A DNA stretch of 64,000 nucleotides from positions 247,665,189-247,729,188 of the forward strand of contig OW240917.1 in assembly GCA_933207985.1 (NCBI GenBank). The letters are read 5' to 3'. The notes beneath the pieces were generated by a model that saw only the letters and a list, made by a program, of their open reading frames with translations, did no database searches and was not told where the DNA came from. The DNA comes from Pelobates cultripes. Taxonomy: Eukaryota; Chordata; Amphibia; Anura; Pelobatidae. Below, piece by piece: positions 49,001 through 61,100 of this stretch (position 1 is its first letter; each line of letters opens with the position of its first letter). Made by a program: the position numbers and the translations under genes.

Positions 49001-49488
49001 CACCCTCTGACTTGATGACATCATTCTTAGTATGTGAGGGGGTGTGTCCCCTAAGCAGTGCATATAAGGCTGTTGGACATTGATCCAAACAATTGGACAG
49101 ATCAACTGCTGTCTGTAGAACGTTTGGGGAACACTGTATCACACTGCAGGTAGGGAAATTTATCAGCTACACCAATGTCTGCTGTGGATCAGGTTAACTA
49201 TAATCTTGAGAAATATCTAGTTATTGAAATGTACTAATTTTGATGGGATTTATAAAGTCCTTCCCGTTGACAGCATTTCTATTTTTTTGTCCCCTTGTAG
49301 TTGGAGACAGCTTGCAGCAATTGCATTTCCTCTTTTAGACCTTGTAGTAATGGTTTAGGATGGGTATAAAGGACTTGCTTACTGCACCATGGACGGAGTC
49401 TGATCTCCAACAATGCCATTATATCGAGGAAGTTGATACTCACATTTGGAGTGATAACGGGGATTAGCTAACATTGAAAAGTTAAAAT

Positions 49489-49537
<49 letters not shown>

Positions 49538-51154
49538 CCATTCTACATTGTATTAAAAAATATATATATTTTTCATTGGACATTTCCGAATTGAATTACT
49601 AAGTGCAAAAATGCATTAACTGCAGCAACGCTAACCTCTTAAGGTGCAGTGTTCACTGTATGGCAAGGAAAAACGTATGCACATGCTTTGAAGAAAAGAA
49701 CAAATTGGGGAGACAGGAAGAGCAGTGGCAAATGCTACAGGACAGAGAGATGAAACAGCGTGAGATACAGGATTGGTGACTTACTGCTAACTTAGACAGG
49801 TGTTCATAGCCGGTTGGGACGTCACACCCCAGAAGCTCACAGTTGCCTGACCAGCAGACATTTGGAGTCTCCTATCAGATGACAACTGAACACCCCCACT
49901 TCTAACATTTCCCATGCCACTAGCCCATTTCACTCAGTCCCATGCAGACAAGATACCATCAGCCTATGTATTAAAATTCACAGCACATTGTACAAAATGA
50001 GCTTGCACACATTTTAAAAAAAATCTTTTTAAAAAGGATCCTGTTTGTGCAATAAAACCACACCACACCCTCCAATCAAATACCTGCTGCTGGTCGCATG
50101 ATCAGATGCAAATTAAAGTGTGCACAGCCACCCCCAGGATGCCTGGCTATAAAAGAAATACTCTTTGGGTATATTTTCCAAACTGGGCAGGCAAAACTGT
50201 ACAGGTTCTGCATTACCTTTGGCAAGACCACTGTGCAGTCCTAGAAGTCTGGGATCAGTGTATGCCTAGGCAAGTGCTTCAAACTCCTAAGCATTCCAAC
50301 CCAGAATCCCTATGTGCCTTTATTAATGCATACAAAAGTTCTAAGCCTCTGAATGTCCGGAGCTATGAGTGCAAGAGAAGAATCCTTTAAGTGCTTTAGT
50401 CAATGAAAAGGTGCAAGGCTCTCGGGCCACTGGTATTAAAGAACCTAGCTGCCTGTGTGTGGAAGATCCTGGTGGCAGAAAGGATCCCCTTGGTCACGGT
50501 TTTAGTACACGTCCTCCTGCAATACTTATCCACATGACAAGTGTTGCTCCCCAAGAGAGAGCGAGACTAGTGGGGCAATGAAATGGGTGATACCATTATA
50601 GCTTATCTGGAATTTGCTCTGGTTTTGACACTGTAATCCAGGAAGAGTCATGGATCAATGAATCTGTTAGAGTAGGGAAGAAATGCTACTCCAACCAACA
50701 ATGTCCCTCAGTCACCCATGCAAGAGTAAAGAAAACTTCATTTCTGCATGTATAAATATATAGACCATTATCCCTGACCTATTATTCACAGTTTTACCAT
50801 CTTCCAAAATACAGACTAAATGCAACACACCTGAGCTTATTAGCAATCCACGCACCTGAATAGCGCTCAGTGGTGGGTACAAGCCTCAAATAAAAGCTAA
50901 TTTGGATGGTAATTCCTATTGCTAATCCAATAAAACCAATGGAAAATATTTCACTCCAGACAACTGCTAGGACAACAGTGGAAAGGCAGAGGTATATTCT
51001 GCTGTGTGGGAGATAGTGATGCTGTGAATGAGGACCGATCCCATACTTACCATGGACAGGATTTTAAGCAGACCGCCTCCACATACGGAACTAACCACTT
51101 TGCCTACAGAATCCACCAAGTGCCAAACTGGTTAATTACACAACAATCGGGCCT
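46041..51154. other. Intergenic region between convergent genes, nothing recognised
   Basis: About 5 kb of AT-rich DNA, with (TA)n at 46300-46328 and 49491-49535. No exon with splice signals, no RNA gene and no complete transposon were seen. A minus-strand open frame at 49142-48891 (Cys-rich, ending CKCCHTRNIGKGEI) belongs to a block of different composition at about 48840-49160 that may be a repeat I do not know. Confidence 0.45.
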
Positions 51155-51160
51155 TTTATT
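51155..51160 (-). terminator. Candidate SLC2A4RG polyadenylation signal
   Basis: AATAAA on the minus strand (TTTATT at 51155-51160), about 0.9 kb downstream of the stop codon. Others exist further on (e.g. near 50319 and 48421), so the true end is unresolved. Confidence 0.25.
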
Positions 51161-52049
51161 AAAAAGTATACAAAAAATAAAGTGATCTCTAGGGAACTGA
51201 AAGGCAAATTGTTTACCTGCGGCAAAGTGGTCACTGTTCCCTTTATATACCACAGCAGCAATCTAATTTTCTGTCCAGCTCCATTTTACCTTCCAGATAT
51301 GTACAGTGCTGCTCATCTGATCAGTAATGAGCCACTCTACACAGAAACAAGGTAAAAATGGACAGCAGGTAATGGGCTGAGGATGATATGCAGTTACATA
51401 AAAAAAACAAAAAACTATTAAATAGACCACCTTGTAGTGAAGTGCAGAAAAAGTAATATGTTCACGCATTTCTGAGGACAAATATGCCCCACTTATATGT
51501 TAAAAAGCTCTCTTTTGCAGGCCTGGTCCTCAAGGGTAGAACTATAGGATAAAGCTTTGTATTTAGAGGGGGGATGCAGGGCAGAACACAAAACCTAATG
51601 GAGCATTTCTCTCCTGACACACGGACACATTTTGGTGCAACACAATCTTCCCTTGTGCCATGGGAGTTGTTTGCTCCAAATGTCTTTCAAATCCAAAGGC
51701 TTCTTATAAAAGTGCAGAATAATGTGCAAGGGGAATTTTCCCCACCTTTCTTCCCGCCCTGACCTTCTCACACAAACTAAATTAATATCTTCAACACTCC
51801 CCTCCTATCAATGAGGCACCCCAGGAATCTCACAGAGCACTCCCTGAGATTAGCCCCCTTATAGTCAACCAGACAGGCCCAACCCACAAAAGGCCAGTCT
51901 TACAAAAACAAATCCTCGTAGAAAAGGATCATCCCAAGTGCTAGATTGTCCAAGATGCAGCTCTTCAAAAAAAAAAAATCTAAAACTTGACGGTTTTGAG
52001 AGCGCAGTTGTACCCCCTATGGGGTCGATGAAATTCTCCAAATCAAATT
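51161..52049 (-). other. SLC2A4RG: Likely SLC2A4RG 3'UTR
   Basis: Non-coding sequence downstream of the stop codon on the minus strand. The extent depends on which polyadenylation signal is used. Confidence 0.4.
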
Positions 52050-52161
52050 TCAGTCTATAAACCTCTGACATGCTTTCTTCCAGCGACACGCCGTACACCA
52101 CAAATCTTTTCTCTCCATCCCATACACTTTGCGGCATTTCTTGGCTTCTCCACGGCCTTTC
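52050..52161 (-). CDS. SLC2A4RG: SLC2A4RG last exon: C-clamp
   Basis: One base completes Arg379, then 36 codons and TGA. It encodes [14 protein letters not shown], the WCTAC centre and ACQRFID at the end. This Cys-rich basic motif (C-clamp) binds GC-rich DNA in HDBP1/2 and in TCF/LEF E-tails. It is almost identical to the human C-terminus I recall. The 3' splice site is GTGTTTTCTTTAG. Confidence 0.96.
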
Positions 52162-55100
52162 CTAAAGAAAACACGGGACAGGCAAAAATCAGTGGTATAT
52201 TGTCACTGTCTACCCACACAGTGCACGCATCATAAATCACACATAACACAACACACAGATGATGTAGTGGATCTCAGAATCGCATTTTATAAAGGAAACC
52301 GACACTTTGCTCACCGAGTGCCTGCACCTTGTTTCTGGTTGGGTGCAGCTGCAAAGAGCATCTGTCTACTGTCACCAGCACCTGACGTCGGACAGACCTG
52401 CAAACACAACCAGTAACATGAGTTACACATTACTGCCTAATGCTAGGACATATGCCATGTATGTACACAGGTTATGCTCACCGGAGAGGCTTCAACAAGA
52501 AAAGAGGGAGGCTGCCAGGACGAGCTAACTTTAGAGGTTAGGGATATAGTGCTGGGAGACGGGGCCTGTGGGAAGAAGGAGATCACAGATGTAATTAGAG
52601 GGAACATAGAAGGAAAGGGAAAAAGTGTCAATATCTGACCATTCGTAATTTAAGAAAAAATAAATAAGATTTCACAAACATTAAAGCCATTAACAGTAAA
52701 CTGGATCCGTGAACTATTCATTTATCCAGCATTCTCTCTAGTAACGTTCTGGGTTTACTTACGGATAGATCTGATTAGCTTTACTTTTTATTGATATTCT
52801 CTAGCCGTGAGGAAGTGGATATATTTCCAATTAATAAAATACGAGAAATCCTGACAGGTATATTCACTAAAGTGTAAATTGCTGGGAATTCAAAGCATTT
52901 CTAACTGAAGGTCAAAATAACTACACTGGAAATTTTTTCCAAGTTAGCCATGTGTTCAGAGCAGCATCTTCAGCCTAAAACATAAAATTCATGTTGAATT
53001 CACGCCGTAGCGAATAACCTTGAAACATGATGGATGGGACAATCTGCAAGCACAATGTAAAGGGGGCAGGCACAGCACGCATCAATATAAAGGGGGCAGG
53101 CACAGCAAGCATCAATATAAAGGGGACAGGTACAGCAAGCATCAATATAAAGGGGACAGGTACAGCAAGCATCAATATAAGGAATAAGCACTCACCTGAT
53201 AAGGGTGGTCTGTGTATACATGACACAGTGTGCTAGGAGCAGAAACGCTCAGCGGGGATATAATAGGTAGTTCTGGACCTTGCGTTGCTCCAAGAGACCC
53301 CATTTCAGGGAAAGATGGTGGGCCGGCACTGGTCGGGGAAGTAGGAGTCAGGCTAGACAGTCCGTCGCTGAGAGTATCCACATTGACGTCCATTTCCGTA
53401 TAGTAAAAATCTTCTTCCCCATCACTGTGCTCTTTTTCCTTGCAGCGTCTACATTAGGAAAGGTGTAGGATTTGCCAAAATGTCACCTGTAAGACAAGGC
53501 AAGCCATCCCCACACGCCCCCATGCATTCTCCAATCTTTACTTACCCCAGGTGTGCTGATCGGATGTGCTTTTGAATAGCGGATGAAGTGCTGAGGACTT
53601 TCCCACAATTCTTCCACAGGCAACGAAACATGAGGCGGGCTGAGTTCTGTAGAGAAAGGAGCCTGAGCACCAAGAGTGGAAATCAGGGGGGGGAGTTAGC
53701 CACGGGAAGTAATCCTCACCTTCCTCTTCCGGGGCACAGGATCACCAAACAGGAAGTGGGTGGTGTCTGAATCCTCAATGCCAACATCCAGTGACGCAGA
53801 CGAGAGTGTAGGTGGCAAGGGCGGGGACCGTGTTGAACAGACAGATGTGCTGATGTACAGATTGCAGCTGTTGATCCTGCTCGGTGAGACAGCAGCAAAG
53901 TTACGGCATGACTCAGTGTTGCACTCTGCTGGAGACAAATAAAACAATAAGATATCTTTAACATACCCCTGTATAGATCATAATACTAGGGCTCTCAAAA
54001 ACATAACTAATCTCAAGGGATAATGCCGCTAATGAGTGTGCTAATGAGACATGAAAGCTCAATGCTAAATACGTGTGAGCAAAAAAGTTATTTAACTGTT
54101 CAGCCAAATGCTATTTGGCTAAAAGGAAGCCCACATCATTTAAAAGTCAAGGGGTTTACCTACTGGCCATCCCTGCTGCATACTAGATTTCTCTACATGG
54201 GCTACTCATCTCATCAATACAGCATACAGCAAAAAATATGCACATTGTTAAGCAGAAGTGCACAGTTATAAACACTCAGTAACACTAACTGGTGCATTGC
54301 ATAGGTTAGATTACAAATGTGTGAGTCTTAAGTGTCCATTTAATATAAACCTACCCAGTATAGCTAACTGTATCCTAACCTACACAGTGCATGAAACGTG
54401 TGTGGGAGACTGGAGTGTCCCTTTAATATTATAAACTCACCTGGTATAACTAACTGTAACCCAATGTGTGGGAGCCTGGAGAGTCCCTTTAATAATATAA
54501 ACCCACCCAGTATAACTGTGACCTAACCTACACAGTGCATCTAATGTGTGTGGAAGCCTGGAGTGTCCCTTTATAATATAAACCTACCCAATATCACTAA
54601 CTGTACCCTAACCTGCACAGTGCACCTAACGTGTGTGGGAGCCTAGAGTGTCCCTTTAATAATATAAACCCACCCAATATAACTTACTGTAACCTAACCT
54701 ACACAGTGCACGTCTGTATCTTTTTAGTATCCGTAAACTTTTTCAAAACTTGATGAGCAAGTCCGTCAGATTTCATCCTCTTTTAAAGGAAATCAGTAAA
54801 AGACAGAAATTTCTCAATTCCGAAAGCCGATGAGCTCAAAGAAATATAATTTTTTAAGGATTAACTACTTCACAACTAGATGCACTACATTCTAGAAGCA
54901 GCATTTCTATTTTGACTTTTATATTTATTGTTTTGTTTCAAATGCTCACATTGTGTATCCATAGCCTCCTTTTATATGTGGATACATCCTCCCTTTGAAC
55001 TTCTCACACTTTGCTGCTAAATAGGACACAGTTCTGCTTTCATGTGATGGTGTAGCACAAGCATGTCAAACTCGCAGCCCACAAGGACCATCTTTGCGGC

Positions 55101-58100
55101 CCGGCGAGCAGCGAGTGCATGCTCAGTGTTATAGCAGAGTAGGCACCTGCTTTCCCATATTGCAGGTGCCTACTCTGCTAACATTTACGCGGCCGAGGAG
55201 GAGGGCCGCGAGGAAGCTCAGTGTTCCTGCTCCTCACTGCTCCCTTGCGCGCACCGACTAAAGTGAAGCCGTGGGCCAGAATATGATGTCATATTCCAGC
55301 ACCTGGCATCACTAAACCTCACGTGGGAACAGTGAGGAGCAGGAAGGACCCCAGGGAGATACCCCCCATCGGCTCCATAAGGTAGGGAGCAATAAAGAAA
55401 AGAGTGTGTGTCTCTCTGTGTGTGTCTGTCTGTGAGTGTGTGGCGCACATAAACTTAAACCTTGTTTATGTGGCCCGTGCCACACTGAGTTTGACATGCT
55501 TGGTGTAGCACTAATAAAACTGCAATGCATGTCACTGAGCTTTTTGGGTACTATTGCGTGGAATATGTAGAGGCATACCAGTTGTCAGTTATCGGTATAT
55601 ATCTATCATTTCAATTGTTCTGAGAGCCTCTTGCGAAATCATAGATATTACAGATAATATTTTAATAGTTTATTGCAATCTTGTCTTGCTGTTTATAGAC
55701 TGTTTATGCGAACATGAAACTGTTCAAAGCAAATATGAAAGGGAGACGTGAATGCCACTTACTATTTTCCCCACTAGGTGGGGCTGTGTGACAGGACTTC
55801 TTTGCATTGTGAATTCAAAGGGTCACAAATGATCTGATGGATCTAGCTTGCAGCGTAATAAAGATAGTCTTGTTTTGCTTTCATTTTTACATACATGCAT
55901 GTTTAAGGTTTTCAAAAAGTAAAAGAATCCATTCCAAGATGTGCTTCTACCAATCATTGTTCAATATCTGAAGGAGGGGCAACATTCTAATTAAAAACAG
56001 CAGGATTGTGGATTAGTCATTTACAGTTCACAATCTTTACTTGTGAGTTTGACATTTGTGCTAATCTGCACGATGATCATGATGCAGTAATATAAAATAA
56101 ACGTCCTTAAAGGAACTCTATAGTGTCAGGAATACAAACATGTATTCCTGACAATATAGGTCTAAATGCACCGTTTAGGTTTCCTGCCCCCCTTTTCCCC
56201 GTGCAACAGGTGATTAACTCTCCTTTTTTCCCAGCACTGCATGGTTCCCCTCTTGGCTGGCCCCACCTCGCCTCCTTGGCTGAGATAATCAAATTTGTGA
56301 TCTTAGGCTCCCATAGGAAAGCATTGGATTGGCTATGGCGCATGCACAGTAAAAAAAAACTGTGGCAATCAGCATCTCCTCAAAGAGCTGCATTGAATGA
56401 ATCTATCTCTATGAGGAACGTTCAGCGCATTCATGCAAAGCACATTGTGCAGAACTGACCCAGGAAGCACCTCTAGTGGCCATCTGAGTGAAAAGGCTGT
56501 GTTGACATTAAAAAGTCTACAGGGACAGGCAGCAGACACCAGAACAGGTATGTTAAAGGGAATCTCTAGTGCCAGGAAAACAAATCCGATCTCCTGGCAC
56601 TACAGGAACCTGCAATGCCCCCCTCCCTCCCACGTTGCTGAAGGGGTTAAAATCCATTCAGTGACTTACCTGAATCCAGCGCCGATGTCCCTCGGCACTG
56701 GGTCAGATCAGTCCACGCTCCTGTCTGATAGACAGTCACTGGAGGAGGACCTAACCCTGCAAGGTAATTATTGCAGTTTGTAAAAACTGCAATAATTACA
56801 CTTGCACGATTAAGGGTGATGGGAGTTGGCACCCAGACCATTTCAATGGGCAGAAGTGGTCTGGGTGCCTAGAGTGTCCCTTTAAGCAGTAGTTCTGGTG
56901 ACTATAGTGTCCGTTCAACTGTGCAAACTGGGTAAACATAATGTGTCATCTGATATACCTGTTAGTGTGTTCTAAAATGTCTGTGACACAAAATCAACTT
57001 CTCATTTAAAGGACCACTATAGTGCCTGGAAAACATACTCGTTTTCCTGGCACTATAGTGCCCTGAGGGTGCCCCAACCCTCAGGGACCCCCTCCCGCCC
57101 GGCTCTGGAAAGGGGTTTAAACTTACCTTTTTCCAGCGCTGGGCGGAGAGCTCTCCTTCTCTCCTCCTCCGTTCCGCCCTGTCGGCTGAATGCGCACGCG
57201 CGGCAAGAGCTGCGCGCGCATTCAGCCGGTCGCATAGGAAAGCATTTACAATCACAGTGAGAAGCACGCAAGCGCCTCTAGTGGCTGTCAATGAGACAGC
57301 CACTAGAGGCTTTGGGGGAAGGCTTAACCCATTAATAAGCATAGCAGTTTCTCTGAAACTGCTATGTTTATTAAAAAATGGGTTAACCCTAGCTGGACCT
57401 GGCACCCAGACCACTTCATTAAGCTGAAGTGGTCTGGGTGCCTAGAGTGGTCCTTTAATAACTCCAAATTGCAGCAATACTAAAATCTGAGTGGCCATAT
57501 CAAGGCTAAAATAGCTGATTCAGACAAGCTCACCAAGGTACGCTTAGCTGTGCCAGCTTACATATTGCCATTCAGATTTCAATTTGATACAATTCAGAGT
57601 TAAAGCAAATAAATGTGTGTGACTAATCTTCCCAACAATATGTTAATAAAGCTCTTTGGAGTGGCAGTTTGATATACACAATATACAGTCACCTTCCAGG
57701 GTTGTTCCAGCTCCCAGCACCGATGGGCCTGAGGACAAGCTGGTGAGAGCAGCAGCAGCAATCGCTTCATCCAACCTGGAGGAAAGAAACAGACACTGTG
57801 GTCACAAAGGAAAGCTACAATGCTGATCCATCCTAAAGCTTTATTCTGTGTTCTATACTTCTAAACATCAGCACTTTCTAATTGAATAGGCAAAAAAAAA
57901 ACAAAAAAAGATTTTTAATCTGAGAGATCTACTACATTTCTAAAAAGAAATGTACAGCATTCACTGCATTCTTTAGTTTTTGTAATCATTTTTTATTTTC
58001 TTTATAGGAAAGCACAGTTATAATCTTTCATTGTGTGAAGCTTTAAAGGGGCACTACGAGCCATTTTGACCTCGCCAGATTGTTTTTTTTTATCCCCAGT

Positions 58101-61100
58101 AAGACCGGGCAGGGAGTCAAACAGGGTTCTTTCCTTGGCTTTACCGAGAAGACCAATGAGTTATAATGCATGTTCATTACCAAGCAATGTATTTAACACA
58201 AATACAAACTACAAATCAATTTTAGAATTATCTAGATACTTCCAGTTATTCCTGGGAACATGTTTCGATCACACACAATGTTCTCTGACCTGTGTTTGGG
58301 GACGGGGATGACTGATGATGACAGCAGTGAAAGATTGCAGCTTCGGACAGACTGTACTGGTGTGGACTCATTCTGCTGCTTTGGGGAGCGCAAGGTGGTG
58401 TGAAGGTGTCCCTGGTATTGCCCAGCCTGTGAGGATTGTACAAGACTTTGTTCTTTCGTAGATCCAGAGTTAGAGAATATGGAAATCTGAATTGCACAAA
58501 CAAACAGGCCAGTTAACTGAACCTTCCCAATGAAAATAATTCCATATACAAAGATACATAGGGCCATGCCCTAAAGCAGCTGCGCCCTTAAAGGTTTTAA
58601 AACTACAGATTCCATAATGCTTTAATCATTCTAAAAGGCACGCAAAGAATCATGGGAGTTGTAGTACTACAGCATCAGGTTATCTACCTTTTGGACACCC
58701 CTGCCCTAAAGTGTGAATTGTTGGGAATTTCACCTTTTAGAACAAAATAGCCACATTGGGAAAATTCTAAATTAAACCATAAAAAATATTAGGCCATTTT
58801 GAATTAATGAATGAACTATATTTGGTGTGGCTGGCAATGAGTTTAGTTTTAGTTTATTAAATTACTCATAATCACAGTATTCGACGAGCGATCCCATAGT
58901 TACTGTAAAATTGTAACTGGGTATTTGAGGTGGTAATTTTTACTGTGATGCACCCGTATATTCTCTAAGTTATCCTTAAAGAAATACTCAAAGCTGTGAG
59001 TGAGCACCCTTTTTTTTTTTTTTAATAAAGAAACATTTATTTACTTATTTTAAAAATTGCACTGTTGTGAGTTTTCTCATTTGTCGCTAATCCCCAGGCA
59101 GTGGCTCAAACTACAAGTAGGTTTCGGCTCCTACATGAGCTGCCTTTTGAAGAAACCATTGTGTGTGTCTGGACATCTGTATATATTTCTAAAAACTGAG
59201 GGTGGGCTGGCACCTCGCTTGGCATACTGTTACTGCAGATCAATTCTGTCCAAACCTGGAGAACACGCAGGGCTTAGTGTGTCAGCCAACTCTCCAAAGT
59301 GTTTTACAGATGGCTGCAGAAATATATGAATATATAGCTATCCAGGATATTTACCATCACATGCCTCAATGTAAATTATTCTCAATGCAATAAAAGACTT
59401 TATGGCGGAATGTCACTCCATGCTTGGTGTTTTGCCTGTTGTGATCTGAGTTGCCTTCCCAGAAAATATTTGCAATATCCCTTGTAAAGCATTTCTCTGA
59501 AGAGGACTTGTCGCTGTCACATCATGTACTTTGATGGCACACGACTAGGTTCTAAACATCTACTTCACAGTCTGTAGAACATCAGCAAACTTGCATTGAA
59601 TGAGAACATAAACCTGGACAGTGACCTTTGAAGAGACGCAGAGAGAGAAGACCCAGGGCAGGACACTGTGGTTCCTGCACTGCTAGTTTTAATATGTCAG
59701 GTGTGTCTGTATCTTGATCTGATATAGGAGGACTATGTATTGGTAGTTGTACACCTGCTGCAGATACACAGTGCAGTCTGCAGGTATTGGGCGCAGACAA
59801 AAGCATTGTTTTTCAGCAGCAGAAAATGGACTCAAAATAAAACAATGACTAAGAGGATAGAGCACAAGCTGTCTACTTTAAAGGAACACTATAGTCACCT
59901 AAATTATTTTAGCTAAATAAAGCAGTTTTAGTGTATAGATCATTCCCCTGCAATTTCACTGCTCAATTCACTGTTATTTAGGAGTTAAATCACATTGTTT
60001 CTGTTTATTGAGCCCTAGCCACACCTCCCCTGGCTATGATTGACAGAGCCTGTATTCTATCATTCTGCTATACCCCGTCAGATTTCTATACCCCCGGTCA
60101 CTTCCGGTGATGGGAATCAGATGGCTCCTGTGCTGCACATGCTGCTAGTCCTCCACAGCAAGGTCCTGGAAGGTAAGTAAAACTAGTTTTACACTTTCAT
60201 TATAGTTAGTGCATTCACTAAGCTTAGGACATGGGACATTTAGGGTTAATGTTAGGGTTCAATTTAGGGTTAGGATTAGGGACTTGTTCATATTTAGTGA
60301 TATTCCACATTAGGGGATTATCCCTAAATAGTGATTTCACACACTTTATTTTAACCATTACCCCAAGGGTTAGGGTAAGAATAGAGTGTGAGAGGTTAGA
60401 AGCACTTACCTAACCCTAATTTGAACCCTCACTTAACCCTAAATGTCCCGTGTGCCTAAGCTTAGTGAATGCACTAACTATAATGAAAGTGTAAAAATAG
60501 TTTTACTTACCTTCAAGGACCTTGCTGTGGAGGAGTAGCAGGAGTGCTATCATGTGCAGCACAGGATCCAGCTGATTCCCCTCACCGACGGGGGTATAGA
60601 AATCTGGGGGTATAGAAATCTGATGGGGTATAGCAGAATGATAGAACACCTGCATGAAAAAAAAACAAAAAACTGGTTTCACTTTCAAACAGATGTAATT
60701 TACCTTAAAGGACCACTATAGTGCCAGGAAAACATACTCGTTTTCCTGGCACTATAGTGCCCTGAGGGTGCCCCCACCCTCAGGGACCCCCTCCCGCCCA
60801 GCTCTGGAAAGGGGAAAGGGTTAAAAACTTACCTTTTTCCAGCGCTGGGCGGGGAGCTCTCTGCCTCCTCTCCTCCTCCGATCCTCCTCCTGGGCTGAAT
60901 GCGCACGCGCGGCAAGAGCTGCGCGCGCATTCAGCCCGTCGCATAGGAAAGCATTTACAATGCTTTTCTATGGACGCTTGCGTGCTCTCACTGTGAAAAT
61001 CACAGTGAGAAGCACGCAAGCGCCTCTAGTGGCTGTCAATGAGACAGCCACTAGAGGATTAGGGGGAAGGCTTAACCCATTAATAAACATAGCAGTTTCT

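Larger units (their letters stand above)
53929..57692 (-). other. SLC2A4RG intron between model exons 3 and 4
   Basis: 3.76 kb. It contains an 82-85-bp tandem repeat (54330-54720), a hAT element (55058-55502), and two T2 loci (56107-56917 with a nested copy, and 57006-57458). The remaining DNA is AT-rich with nothing recognised. Confidence 0.85.

Noticed and set aside
50106..50581. Two + strand frames of 94 and 70 codons in the intergenic region
   Set aside because: No recognisable domain, no splice signals and no codon bias.
56962..57414. 150-codon minus frame in SLC2A4RG intron
   Set aside because: It lies inside a T2 miniature element; similar frames recur in the copies at 60705 and 18674, with no transposase motifs.
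60238..60430. Interstitial telomere sequence (TTAGGG)n
   Set aside because: Only a few degenerate TTAGGGTTA motifs occur, and they are mirrored as part of the hairpin arms, so they belong to the mobile element.
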